63,612 bases of DNA, taken from positions 1 through 63,612 of the forward strand of contig JAQWNN010000022.1 in the NCBI GenBank assembly GCA_029268555.1. The letters run 5' to 3'. The position numbers were made by a program, and so were the translations under genes. Within the stretch, counting starts at the first letter, position 1. The number at the start of each line of letters is the position of its first letter. Shown one piece after another: positions 10,500 through 21,414 of the stretch. The DNA is from Flavobacteriaceae bacterium. GTDB lineage: Bacteria; Bacteroidota; Bacteroidia; Flavobacteriales; Flavobacteriaceae. The notes beneath the pieces are model-generated. The model ran no database searches, was not told where the DNA came from, and worked only from the letters and a program-made list of their open reading frames with translations.

Positions 10500-11285
10500 C
10501 TACAAATTATTTGAGTTTGCAATTAGCTCGGCTACATCTAGTATTTTTACAGAATGTTCTTGCTTTTTATTCTTAAGCCCATCTGTCATCATGGTATTGC
10601 AGAAAGGACAAGCTGCTGCAATAATATTAGGATTTGTATCAAGTGCTTGTTCAGTTCTTTTAATATTGATTTCTTTATCTCCAGCTTCAGCATCTTTAAA
10701 CATTTGCGCACCCCCTGCACCACAACATAATCCATTGGTTTTACAAGATTTCATTTCAACCAATTCGGCATCTAGTTTTTCAATTAAAGAACGAGGGGCC
10801 TCAAATATCTTGTTCGCTCGTCCTAAATAACATGGATCATGAAATGTTATACGTTTTCCTTTATACATTCCCCCTTCAACTTTTAAGCTACCTTCTTTGA
10901 TAAGTGATTTTAAAAACTGTGTGTGATGCATTACTTTATAATGGCCACCTAACTCTGGATATTCATTTTTTAAAGTATTGAAGCAATGAGGGCAAGTGGT
11001 TACAATTTTAGTCACACCATAGTGATCTAAGGTTGTTATATTTTGGATTGCTTGCATTTGAAACAAAAATTCATTCCCGGCTCTTTTCGCTGGATCACCT
11101 GAACAGCTTTCTTCTTTTCCAAGAACTGCGAAAGAAGTATTAGTATGATTCAATATTTTAACGAAAGCCTTTGTTATCTTTTTAGCTCGATCATCAAAAC
11201 TTCCTGCACACCCAACCCAAAAAACAACTGAAGCTTTTTTACCTTCAGCCTCGAGAGATGCTAATGTAGGGACTTCAAGTTTCAT
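10500..11285 (-). CDS. (Fe-S)-binding oxidoreductase subunit, CCG domain (heterodisulfide reductase B-like)
   Basis: Two CCG-type motifs: CPHCFNTLKNEYPELG and GLCCGAGGAQMF, CPFCNTMMTDG. Confidence 0.85.
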   Translation of the reverse strand: MKLEVPTLASLEAEGKKASVVFWVGCAGSFDDRAKKITKAFVKILNHTNTSFAVLGKEESCSGDPAKRAGNEFLFQMQAIQNITTLDHYGVTKIVTTCPHCFNTLKNEYPELGGHYKVMHHTQFLKSLIKEGSLKVEGGMYKGKRITFHDPCYLGRANKIFEAPRSLIEKLDAELVEMKSCKTNGLCCGAGGAQMFKDAEAGDKEINIKRTEQALDTNPNIIAAACPFCNTMMTDGLKNKKQEHSVKILDVAELIANSNNL

Positions 11286-11288
11286 CTC

Positions 11289-11738
11289 CTAAGATTCTGG
11301 TTGACCATCATCAAAAACTTCAATGGTAACTTCTTTTTCAATGAGATCTGTAAACTTTCCATTGTAGCGTGTTGACTTAACAAGGTGATTATCAATCCAA
11401 TGATAATTTCCACCTCTGGGTTTACCCATAACTAAACTATGATATTTAAACTTATTATCCCTCAACCACGCCTCAGTAACTGAGCGATGAGCTTCAACTC
11501 TGGATGTAAAGAAACAAATGAGATGACCTTCATCATACCATTGATTAAGTGTGACTAATGCGTCTGGATACAGTTTTGCAGTTGCCATTCTCTCAGGTTC
11601 TTCGTTGGGAATGTCATCACAGATGGTTCCATCAATATCTATAAGGTAGTTCTTGATTCCTTCCGGCAAAACAGGACTAACAACCTCCCCTGATTCAACT
11701 TTTTTATGCAAATAACTTTCCGCTTCTTCTCGTTCCAT
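11289..11738 (-). CDS. HAD-like hydrolase/phosphatase
   Basis: DIDGTICDD motif I; TSR motif II; GNYHWIDNHL. Confidence 0.7.
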   Translation of the reverse strand: MEREEAESYLHKKVESGEVVSPVLPEGIKNYLIDIDGTICDDIPNEEPERMATAKLYPDALVTLNQWYDEGHLICFFTSRVEAHRSVTEAWLRDNKFKYHSLVMGKPRGGNYHWIDNHLVKSTRYNGKFTDLIEKEVTIEVFDDGQPES

Positions 11739-11756
11739 AAATTAAAATTAATATAA

Positions 11757-13073
11757 TTATTCGTTTACCCATTGCAAACGATCTTGATTATTAAAAGGCC
11801 ATGGGGCGCCGTTGTTTTCGATGTTTCCCATCATTGAGTTAAGTTCTTGTGGTGCAGCCGATTGCTCCATAACCAAATACTGTCTCATATCCATAATAAT
11901 AGAAAGAGGATCAATTGCAATTGGACAAGCATCAACACACGCATTACATGTAGTACAAGCCCAAAGCTCTTCTGGGTTAATATAGTTGTTTAACAACTTT
12001 TTATTATCGTCTTTGAAAACTCCTTTATTTACATCAATATTTTTTCCAACTTCTTCTAATCGATCACGGGTATCCATCATTATTTTTCTAGGGGATAATT
12101 TCTTTCCTGTTTGATTTGCTGGGCAAACATCAGAACATCTTCCACATTCTGTGCAACTGTATGCATTCATCAATTGTGTCCACTTTAAGTCAAATATATC
12201 ATTTGCACCAAATTTATCTGGGGGACTAGCCTTGTTCTCTGAAATTTCTTTCTCAGGATGCATCATCAGCATAACTTCATTCTTAATGTGAGAATCAACT
12301 TCAAATCTTCCTTCAGGTTCTAGATTGGCATAAAAGGTGTTGGGGAAAGCCAAAAGTATGTGTAAATGTTTAGAGTAAAATAAATAATTTAAAAATATTA
12401 ATATTCCTAAAATATGAAGCCACCAAAAAGATCTTTCAAAAATTATTAAGGCCTGATCACTTAGTCCATCAAAAAGTGGATATAAAAATTGGGAAATAGG
12501 AAAACTACCAGCATTTATGTAGGTTTCTACACCTCGATCCTGAAGTATTGAATCAGTTGCATTCATCGACAAAAATAAAAGCATTAAAACAACCTCAAAA
12601 TACAAGATGAAATCTGCATCTCTTTTTGGCCACCCTTTCATCTCTGGCTTCCAAAAGCGTTTTATTCTAACAACATTTCGTCTTGTCCAAAAAACAATAA
12701 CTGAAATTAACACTAAGAAAGCAAAAACTTCAAAAGTCCCAATAAGGAAGTTATATAATATACCCAAAAAAGGAGCAAAAAGCCTATGACTTCCGATAAG
12801 TCCGTCGAGAACAATCTCAAGAAGTTCTATATTGATAAGTATAAAACCCACATAAACAATAAGATGCAAAAATGCAGCTAAAGGTCTTGTACTCATTTTA
12901 GATTGGCCCAAAGCGACACGAATCATATGAGACCATCGAAGAGACTTATTGTCACTTCGATACACTTCTTTACCTATTAAAATATTCCGTCTAATACGTG
13001 ATATGTTTCTGGCAAAAAGACCGATCCCAAGAACAAGTAAACTAAGAAAAATTAAATTTGGAAAAAGGGCCAT
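11757..13073 (-). CDS. membrane-bound (Fe-S) protein, heterodisulfide reductase-type with two 4Fe-4S motifs
   Basis: Five to six hydrophobic segments plus CTECGRCSDVCP and CTTCNACVDACP. Confidence 0.85.
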   Translation of the reverse strand: MALFPNLIFLSLLVLGIGLFARNISRIRRNILIGKEVYRSDNKSLRWSHMIRVALGQSKMSTRPLAAFLHLIVYVGFILINIELLEIVLDGLIGSHRLFAPFLGILYNFLIGTFEVFAFLVLISVIVFWTRRNVVRIKRFWKPEMKGWPKRDADFILYFEVVLMLLFLSMNATDSILQDRGVETYINAGSFPISQFLYPLFDGLSDQALIIFERSFWWLHILGILIFLNYLFYSKHLHILLAFPNTFYANLEPEGRFEVDSHIKNEVMLMMHPEKEISENKASPPDKFGANDIFDLKWTQLMNAYSCTECGRCSDVCPANQTGKKLSPRKIMMDTRDRLEEVGKNIDVNKGVFKDDNKKLLNNYINPEELWACTTCNACVDACPIAIDPLSIIMDMRQYLVMEQSAAPQELNSMMGNIENNGAPWPFNNQDRLQWVNE

Positions 13074-13099
13074 TAAATTTTATTGGTAAAATTAAATAT

Positions 13100-13124
13100 A
13101 AAAAATGACACAGTGTCATTTTTT
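13100..13124 (-). terminator. bidirectional-looking hairpin terminator
   Basis: Perfect inverted repeat AAAAAATGACAC-A-GTGTCATTTTTT between two minus-strand genes. Confidence 0.75.
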
Positions 13125-13145
13125 ATCTTTCTTATTATTTTTACT

Positions 13146-14060
13146 TTACTTTCTACCAAAAATAGAAAAGTGAACGTAATTTTTTGGGTTTGCTTTCAAA
13201 TCATTAAGTAATGTCTCTAAAGCTTCTGATGAACCCAACAGTTTGTTATAAAGTGCATCGTCATTGAGAAACTTTCCAGCTGAGCCATTTCCTGTTTCCA
13301 ACCGTGAAATAATCATTTTTAAATCTGCAGATGTTTCCTCAAAATTTTTGATAGTAGAAGCTAAGGGCATTTTTTTGAAAGAATTTGTAATTTGACTTAA
13401 ATTTTTAGAGGTATCTTTCAGATTATTCATAGTACCTTTAAAATTTTGTTCATTTTGAGTTACAATATGATTCATGTTTTCAGTTAATCTAGATATATTA
13501 TTTATACTTACTGAGAGTCCCTCTAGTGCCAATTTCAAATTATTTTGAGTATCATAATTCATCACATTACTTACACCGGCAAACAAAGAATCAGCAGATG
13601 TTAAGAGCCCCTCAATTTTATCTTGTAAGGGAGCTATTTGCTGATTCACTAATTCTGTTAAACCTGGTTTGATATCCGATGGTAAAACATCACCATCTTT
13701 TACAATACTTCCTTGTTCGTAAATAGGTATGATCGCTATCGCTTTACCTCCTATTAGGCCAGCCTCATATAGCTGGGCTTTACTTTGGCTAGAAAAATTT
13801 AAATCATTTCGGAGACTGAATGTAACCAGGATTTTCTCATAATTTTCATCAAAATCAATATTTTTTACCTTGCCGACATTCATACCACTTATTGTGACAT
13901 TAGCTCCAATAACTAATCCCTCAACATCACTATATGTAGCTTTAACAATTTTATCATTATTGAGTAGCGAAGTACCTTTGAGATAGTTGAATCCAAAAAT
14001 AAAAATGGCAATACAAGTAATAATTAAAACTCCGGTCTTTAATTCACGAGATATTTTCAA
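13146..14060 (-). CDS. MlaD/MCE family lipid transport protein
   Basis: KTGVLIITCIAIFIFGFNYLKG, VEGLVIGANVTISGMNVGKV, AGLIGGKAI. Confidence 0.88.
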   Translation of the reverse strand: MKISRELKTGVLIITCIAIFIFGFNYLKGTSLLNNDKIVKATYSDVEGLVIGANVTISGMNVGKVKNIDFDENYEKILVTFSLRNDLNFSSQSKAQLYEAGLIGGKAIAIIPIYEQGSIVKDGDVLPSDIKPGLTELVNQQIAPLQDKIEGLLTSADSLFAGVSNVMNYDTQNNLKLALEGLSVSINNISRLTENMNHIVTQNEQNFKGTMNNLKDTSKNLSQITNSFKKMPLASTIKNFEETSADLKMIISRLETGNGSAGKFLNDDALYNKLLGSSEALETLLNDLKANPKNYVHFSIFGRK

Positions 14061-14113
14061 AATAAATTGTTATTTAATGCTCTACAAATTTAGGAATTAT
14101 TTTCAGAAAAATA

Positions 14114-15220
14114 TTATTTTAAAAGCTCTAGTGCATCACTAATTGATATTTTTTTATCACCATTGTAAACAACCAAGAATGCATTAGAATATCCTCTTTT
14201 TTTTGCGGTATTCAAATGATCTTTAGCATCATCATAATTAAAAGTACTTTGATAAAAATAACGATATATTTTACCACTTTTTTCTCTGCTTACTGGTGAC
14301 AATCCTTTAAAATTATAGGCTTTAGTCGTAATTCTATTCTTACTTGCCGCAATTTGAATCTTAAACAACAAATTCGAAGCCTTTTGATATTTTATTTTTT
14401 TCTCTGGTTCTATATTTACTGTTGTAATTACTTCATTTTGAACATCAGCTTGACGTTGATTTTTATAATTGATAATTGCTTTAGAAATGGCATTAGCCAT
14501 TTGATTTTGCCCTTTTGATGAATTTAAAAAAGAACCTTCAGCGCTATTGGTTAAAAACCCTGTTTCAACTAAAACGCTAGGCATATAAGTATATTTCAAA
14601 ACCACAAATCCAGCCTGTTTAACTGTTCTATCTTTACGTTGTAAATTATCAACAAAACTGTTTTGAATTGTACTCGCAGCAGCTATACTCTGGTCTAAAT
14701 AGGTTTCTTGCATAAGAATTAAACTAATTACCGATTCGGGATCATTTGGATTAAAACCGTCATATTTCTGTTCATAATTTTCTTCAAGAAAAATTACTGA
14801 ATTTTCTTTTTGGGCTACTTTGAAGTTACGCTCATTTTCATGGAGTCCAAGAACAAATGTTCCAGCTCCAAATGCTTTTGAAGAGGTAAAAGCATCACAA
14901 TGAATCGAAACAAATAAGTCTGCATCAGCCTTATTAGCAATCGCTGCACGATCAATTAAATCAACAAATACATCTTTTTTACGCGTATAGATTACTTTTA
15001 TTCCAGAAAGTTTTTCAAGTTGAGCGCCAATTTTGAGGGCAATGCTTAGGGCTATTTTTTTTTCATAATAACCGTTTCCTCTATTTCCAGAATCGTGCCC
15101 TCCATGACCTGCATCCAAAACCACAACAAAAGGTTTGTCTTGAGCATATATTTTAGAATTAAGACCTGCAACTAGAAAAGTAAAAAAGACACAAGAAATA
15201 AAAAGAAGAAAGTTTCTCAT
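14114..15220 (-). CDS. N-acetylmuramoyl-L-alanine amidase with C-terminal SPOR-like domain
   Basis: VVLDAGHGGHDSGNRG, SIHCDAF, VLVETGFLTN; C-term FKIQIAASKN... Confidence 0.9.
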   Translation of the reverse strand: MRNFLLFISCVFFTFLVAGLNSKIYAQDKPFVVVLDAGHGGHDSGNRGNGYYEKKIALSIALKIGAQLEKLSGIKVIYTRKKDVFVDLIDRAAIANKADADLFVSIHCDAFTSSKAFGAGTFVLGLHENERNFKVAQKENSVIFLEENYEQKYDGFNPNDPESVISLILMQETYLDQSIAAASTIQNSFVDNLQRKDRTVKQAGFVVLKYTYMPSVLVETGFLTNSAEGSFLNSSKGQNQMANAISKAIINYKNQRQADVQNEVITTVNIEPEKKIKYQKASNLLFKIQIAASKNRITTKAYNFKGLSPVSREKSGKIYRYFYQSTFNYDDAKDHLNTAKKRGYSNAFLVVYNGDKKISISDALELLK

Positions 15221-15257
15221 TTTTAACTTTTATTTGAAAAACAGAAATAGATTAATA

Positions 15258-15291
15258 TGTTGATACATACTTAAAATTATCGTTAATTTTG
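15258..15291 (+). promoter_or_regulatory. Bacteroidetes-type promoter (TTG, 21-nt gap, TAATTTTG)
   Basis: TGTTG at 15258-15262 and TAATTTTG (TAnnTTTG) at 15284-15291. Confidence 0.45.
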
Positions 15292-15330
15292 ACATTTGAA
15301 CAAAGCACAACAAATTTAGGGCTTATCAGT

Positions 15331-17961
15331 TTGCAATCAAAATTCTATCATATAGCAAATTTTCTCCTTTTCTTAGCAATTGGAATTATTAATGCTCAAA
15401 CTCCTACTTCTGAGACAGTTTCGAAAAAGGTCTTGTTTGATAGCATTCCTCAAAAAGAAGAAAAAAAACCGCTACTTCTTGCTGAAGTTCAATATACAGC
15501 AAAAGATTGCGTCCAAATCGACAGACAAAATAATAAACTTATTCTTTTTAACGAAGCGGAATTATATTATCAAGATATAGAGCTTCGTGCAGGTATTATT
15601 ATTTTAGATTATAAAACGAATGAAGTTAATGCTGGAAGAATAGAACTTGACTCAACTTTGGTACAGTATCCATTTTTTAAACAAGGCAGTAATGAAGTTA
15701 ATCCAGACTCTATTAGATTTAATTTTGACACACAAAAAGCTTTAATTTGGAATTCAAAATCAGGGCAAAATGGAATGGATATTTTCGCTGCCCTAACCAA
15801 AAAACAAAATGATTCTGTATATTTCATAAAAGATGCCAGAGTTAGTACGGCAGGAGAATTAATTGGTGGGGAAGATGAAGGCATTGACTATTATTTTAAA
15901 ATAAGAAAAGGAAAAATAATACCTGGTGGTAAAATTATATCTGGACTAACTAATATGTTTATTGCAGATGTTCCCACCCCTGTAGGCATTCCATTTGCCT
16001 ATTTCCCATCGTCTCAGACTAAAGAGTCAGGTTTCATAATTCCCTCAATAAGCGAAAGCAATTTGAGAGGATATTCTGTTCAAAATGGAGGCTACTATTT
16101 AGCATTATCAGATTTTTTTGATTTTACTCTAATAGCTGATTATTATACTAATGGAAGTTACGGTTTTCGTGGAGACTCCCAATACAATGTTCGATATAAA
16201 TATAGAGGAACTTTTAGTTTCAGATATGAAAACTTAATTAACGAAGCCCGTGGTTTACCCGATTATTCAAAATCAACGGTATTTAACGTTCGTTGGAATC
16301 ACAGCAAAGATTCTAAATCAAGTCCAAATTCAACATTTTCAGCCTCTGTAAACTTTGGAAGTAGTGATTATTACAGACAATCAGTAAATCAATTAAATTC
16401 TCCAAACTTTCTTAATAATAATTTAAGTTCGTCGATATCTTATTCTAAAACTTTCCCAGAGTATCCGCGAGTAAATATATCGCTTACATCAACTATGTCT
16501 CAAAATTCTCAATCAAAATCTGTTAATTTAACGCTTCCTACTTTTCAAGCTAATATGGAAAGGATTTACCCTTTTGCGCCCAAGTTAGGAGCTAAAAAAG
16601 GATTTTTTCAAAACATCAATTTTCAATATAGCAGTCGTGCAGAAAATAGAATAATAACCACTGAAGATGCGCTCTTCAGTCCAAATATGTTTGACAATGC
16701 TAAAACGGGCATGAAGCACTCAATTCCTCTTAGTACAAATTTTAAACTTTTCAAATACATTAGTATGTCTACTAGTGCTAACTATGAAGAGATATGGACG
16801 CAAAATTTAGTTCGTTTTTCTGATTATAATAGTGATTTAGATGTAGCCGTAAAAGACACAATCAATAAGGTTGGAACTTTCAGACAATACAATCTTAGTG
16901 CCTCATTGGGAACAACAATCTATGGAACTTTTAATTTTGGAGAGAATAAGAAAATTCAATCCATTCGTCATACAATAAGACCTTCAATAAGCTATACAAA
17001 TAGACCAAGTTTTGAAAAGTATTATGACACTTACATTGTTGATGCCGATGGGAATACTGCTGAATACACACGCTATAAAAATAGTCTTTTTGGCATCCCC
17101 TCAAAGTCGTTATCGAATAGCATGGGAATTAGCTTAGGAAATAACTTTGAAGCAAAAGTTAAGGATAATGATTCTACTGCTACTGGACCAAAAAAAATTA
17201 TATTATTAAATAACTTAAATCTTTCAACATCTCATAATTTTGCAGCAGATACTCTTCGATGGAGTCCAACGAGAGTATCCTCTGGTTTTTCATTGATAAA
17301 AAATAAAATGATTATCAATTTTGGAGCAACTTTAGATCCCTACACATTAAACGAAAATAATTTGAGAATTAATAAATATCATATTACAAATGGGGGTGGC
17401 CTTTTTCGAATGACAAGTGCAAATGTAAATATGAGTTATTCATTTTCAAGTAGTGAATTAGGTGGTAATGAGGAGGAAGAAGACGATTCAAATGAAAGAG
17501 TTCAAAAGGAATCAGCGTCTAGCGGAGGAAGAGAAGACGATTTATTTGGCCGTGCTGAAGACTTTACTGATAGACGTATGACTGACTCCCAAGATAGTGA
17601 GTCTGTGCCTGCTTATCCTAGTTATCGAACAAAGATACCTTGGGATATTAATTTTGCATATTCATTAACTTACAATAATTCAAGGGGACAAAAAGATATT
17701 AGCAATAACTCATTAATGTTTTCGGGTAATGTAGATTTAACACCCAAATGGAAAGTTGGATTATCCTCTGGATATGACTTTAAAGGAGAGGGTTTTACAT
17801 ATACCCAACTTCGTTTTAATCGAGACCTCAGTAGTTGGCGACTTAACTTTAGCTGGGTACCCTTCAGTGAAAGAGCTTCATGGAATTTCTTTATTGGAAT
17901 TAAGTCAGGTCTATTAAGTGATGTTAAGTATGAAAAACAGAGTTTACCCAATAGAAGATAA
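15331..17961 (+). CDS. lptD: LPS assembly outer membrane protein LptD (OstA)
   Basis: OstA-like N-term (NKLILFNEAELYYQDIELRAGIIILDYKTNEV), long beta-barrel. TTG at 15331 gives a clean signal peptide; ORF-track start 15289 lies on the -7 element. Confidence 0.82.
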   Translation: MQSKFYHIANFLLFLAIGIINAQTPTSETVSKKVLFDSIPQKEEKKPLLLAEVQYTAKDCVQIDRQNNKLILFNEAELYYQDIELRAGIIILDYKTNEVNAGRIELDSTLVQYPFFKQGSNEVNPDSIRFNFDTQKALIWNSKSGQNGMDIFAALTKKQNDSVYFIKDARVSTAGELIGGEDEGIDYYFKIRKGKIIPGGKIISGLTNMFIADVPTPVGIPFAYFPSSQTKESGFIIPSISESNLRGYSVQNGGYYLALSDFFDFTLIADYYTNGSYGFRGDSQYNVRYKYRGTFSFRYENLINEARGLPDYSKSTVFNVRWNHSKDSKSSPNSTFSASVNFGSSDYYRQSVNQLNSPNFLNNNLSSSISYSKTFPEYPRVNISLTSTMSQNSQSKSVNLTLPTFQANMERIYPFAPKLGAKKGFFQNINFQYSSRAENRIITTEDALFSPNMFDNAKTGMKHSIPLSTNFKLFKYISMSTSANYEEIWTQNLVRFSDYNSDLDVAVKDTINKVGTFRQYNLSASLGTTIYGTFNFGENKKIQSIRHTIRPSISYTNRPSFEKYYDTYIVDADGNTAEYTRYKNSLFGIPSKSLSNSMGISLGNNFEAKVKDNDSTATGPKKIILLNNLNLSTSHNFAADTLRWSPTRVSSGFSLIKNKMIINFGATLDPYTLNENNLRINKYHITNGGGLFRMTSANVNMSYSFSSSELGGNEEEEDDSNERVQKESASSGGREDDLFGRAEDFTDRRMTDSQDSESVPAYPSYRTKIPWDINFAYSLTYNNSRGQKDISNNSLMFSGNVDLTPKWKVGLSSGYDFKGEGFTYTQLRFNRDLSSWRLNFSWVPFSERASWNFFIGIKSGLLSDVKYEKQSLPNRR

Positions 17962-17993
17962 ATTAAATATTTAAATTAACTTTAAGTAAAAAA

Positions 17994-18377
17994 GTGAAAA
18001 AAAAAATTATCACCACGTTAAATGCACCTGCACCCTTGGGTCCATACAATCAAGCAGTAAAGGCTGGTAACACTCTCTATATTTCAGGACAAATTCCGAT
18101 TGAAGCAGATAAGATGGAACTTTTTAGAGGGACAATAAAAGAGGAAACTGATTTGGTTATGAGACATTTAGAAGCAATTTTAGATGCAGCTGAAATGACT
18201 TTTAAACAGGTAGTTAAAACTTCTATATTTTTGGATGATATGGATAACTTTGGTCAGGTAAATGAAGTTTATGGAAGTTATTTTGATAATGATATTGCTC
18301 CTGCAAGAGAAACCGTAGCGGTAAAAACACTACCCAAATCCGTTCGAATTGAAATTTCTATGATTGCAGTTGATTAA
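17994..18377 (+). CDS. RidA/YjgF family deaminase (GTG start)
   Basis: APLGPYNQAVKAGNTLYISGQIP, APARETVAVKTLPKSVRIEISMIA. Confidence 0.9.
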   Translation: MKKKIITTLNAPAPLGPYNQAVKAGNTLYISGQIPIEADKMELFRGTIKEETDLVMRHLEAILDAAEMTFKQVVKTSIFLDDMDNFGQVNEVYGSYFDNDIAPARETVAVKTLPKSVRIEISMIAVD

Positions 18378-18439
18378 TCTTATCGATATTATATACGTCA
18401 TTATTTAGAATTATTTCCTAATAATTAATCAATCGATCT

Positions 18440-19300
18440 CTAAGTTCCCTCAATTAAATTTTTGTGATATTTAACTAGCTCATCAATTGGCCTTTGGACT
18501 ATTCTGCCCATCACTAAACCTTTTAATTTTAGTGCTTTTTTAATTTCATCTTTTAAATAAAATGAAACTGATCCTATAAAATGAATTGGGATTTCTTTTG
18601 CATTTTGAAATTGTAAAATCTGATGATTTATAAATCGATCAAGACCTTTTTGAATAATATCCTGAAACAACTTGTTTTTTTTATGCTTGATTAAAAATTT
18701 TGAAAAAGAAGCCAAATAGGTGTTAGGGTTTTCACGACGGTAAATATTTTCCTTGACTGTATCAGGAGATAAGTCATATTCTTGTTCAAATTCTTTTGCC
18801 AAGTCTTCTGGCATCGTCTTAAAATAGTAACTCCGAATTAGCTGTTTCCCATAGAAATTACCACTTGCTTCGTCCATAAGTATATATCCCAAAGAAGTTA
18901 CGCGTTGTTCGATATTTAGACCGTCAAAATAGGTGCAATTAGAACCTGTGCCTAAAATACAAATAATTGATTTTTCACCTTTATCTGATGCAGCGTATAC
19001 TGCAGCAAAGGTATCTTCTTTAATTACAATTTCACTATTAATAAAAATTTCGTCAAAAACCCTACGGATTCTTCTTTGGGGAGAATCAACACCACAGCCT
19101 GCTCCATAGAAATATAAGTGAGTTACTTGTTTTCTGTTTTGATATAAATCAAAATTATTGATAATACGCTCCTTAAGAATAGCACTAGAAAGAACTTGTG
19201 GGTTTAAACCTAGGGTTTGAGTAGAAAAAAGAGTTTCACCTTTTTTGTCTACAGCAATCCAATCTGTTTTTGTAGATCCACTGTCAACGACTAAAATCAT
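18440..19300 (-). CDS. BadF/BadG-type ATPase, N-acetylglucosamine kinase-like
   Basis: LVVDSGSTKTDWIAVD, CILGTGSNCTYFDG. Confidence 0.82.
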   Translation of the reverse strand: MILVVDSGSTKTDWIAVDKKGETLFSTQTLGLNPQVLSSAILKERIINNFDLYQNRKQVTHLYFYGAGCGVDSPQRRIRRVFDEIFINSEIVIKEDTFAAVYAASDKGEKSIICILGTGSNCTYFDGLNIEQRVTSLGYILMDEASGNFYGKQLIRSYYFKTMPEDLAKEFEQEYDLSPDTVKENIYRRENPNTYLASFSKFLIKHKKNKLFQDIIQKGLDRFINHQILQFQNAKEIPIHFIGSVSFYLKDEIKKALKLKGLVMGRIVQRPIDELVKYHKNLIEGT

Positions 19301-19313
19301 TTGTATATGAAAC

Positions 19314-20339
<1,026 letters not shown>

Positions 20340-20344
20340 TTATG

Positions 20345-21331
20345 TTAGATTGTTAAAATATCAGATACGCGGATTAAATCTTTATTAATTTCTGATTTTC
20401 CTTTAATTGCCTTTACAAGAGGACTCAATATCATTTTTTCACTTTTCACTCCAACCATTACATTTGATTTTCCCTCAAGAAGAGCTTCCACAGCATATAA
20501 ACCCATTCTAGATGCTAGTACACGATCAAAACAACTTGGGCTTCCGCCACGCTGCATATGTCCAAGAACTGATACCCTTACATCATAATAAGGTAAATTC
20601 TTTTCCACATATTCTGCTATTTCAAAAACATTTTTACCTGTTTTATCACCTTCAGCAACAATAACTATACTGGAAGATTTTCCTGTCTTTTCACTTCTTT
20701 TTAGTGACTCTAGTAATCGTTCAAGTCCCATATCTTCCTCTGGAATCAAAACTTCTTCAGCTCCAGCGCCAATACCTGTATTAAGAGCTATATGTCCTGC
20801 ATCTCTTCCCATTACTTCTACAAAAAATAGTCGGTTATGAGAAATAGCAGTATCTCTAATTTTATCTACAGCTTCTATTACGGTATTCAAGGCCGTATCA
20901 TAGCCAATTGTATATGATGTTCCAAATATGTCATTGTCAATAGTTCCTGGTATTCCAATTACTGGAATATTGAACTCTGACTGAAAAATCATAGCACCAG
21001 TAAATGATCCATCACCTCCAATAATAACTAAAGCCTCTATATCGTTTTTTTGTATTGTCTTGAAAGCTGAAACTCTTCCTTTTTTTGTCCTAAACTCTAA
21101 ACATCTAGCTGACTTAAGGATAGTCCCGCCCTTATTAATTATATTATTTACACTTCGTGCATTCATTAATCTTACGTCATTATCAACAAGTCCTTGATAA
21201 CCTCGATAAATCCCAATACATACAATTGAATGAAAAGCAGCAGTTCTGACAACAGCTCTAAGGGCAGCATTCATGCCAGGAGCATCTCCTCCAGATGTTA
21301 ATACACCAATTCTTTTAATGCTTGTTTTCAT
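20345..21331 (-). CDS. pfkA: ATP-dependent 6-phosphofructokinase
   Basis: GVLTSGGDAPGMNAALRAVVR, IGGDGSFTGA, GTIDNDI. Confidence 0.97.
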   Translation of the reverse strand: MKTSIKRIGVLTSGGDAPGMNAALRAVVRTAAFHSIVCIGIYRGYQGLVDNDVRLMNARSVNNIINKGGTILKSARCLEFRTKKGRVSAFKTIQKNDIEALVIIGGDGSFTGAMIFQSEFNIPVIGIPGTIDNDIFGTSYTIGYDTALNTVIEAVDKIRDTAISHNRLFFVEVMGRDAGHIALNTGIGAGAEEVLIPEEDMGLERLLESLKRSEKTGKSSSIVIVAEGDKTGKNVFEIAEYVEKNLPYYDVRVSVLGHMQRGGSPSCFDRVLASRMGLYAVEALLEGKSNVMVGVKSEKMILSPLVKAIKGKSEINKDLIRVSDILTI

Positions 21332-21414
21332 TCATGATAATTCGCTGCAAATTTAAGCATTATATCAACAGAAGACTAACGCACAAAGAAATTTTATATA
21401 AATTATACATAATA

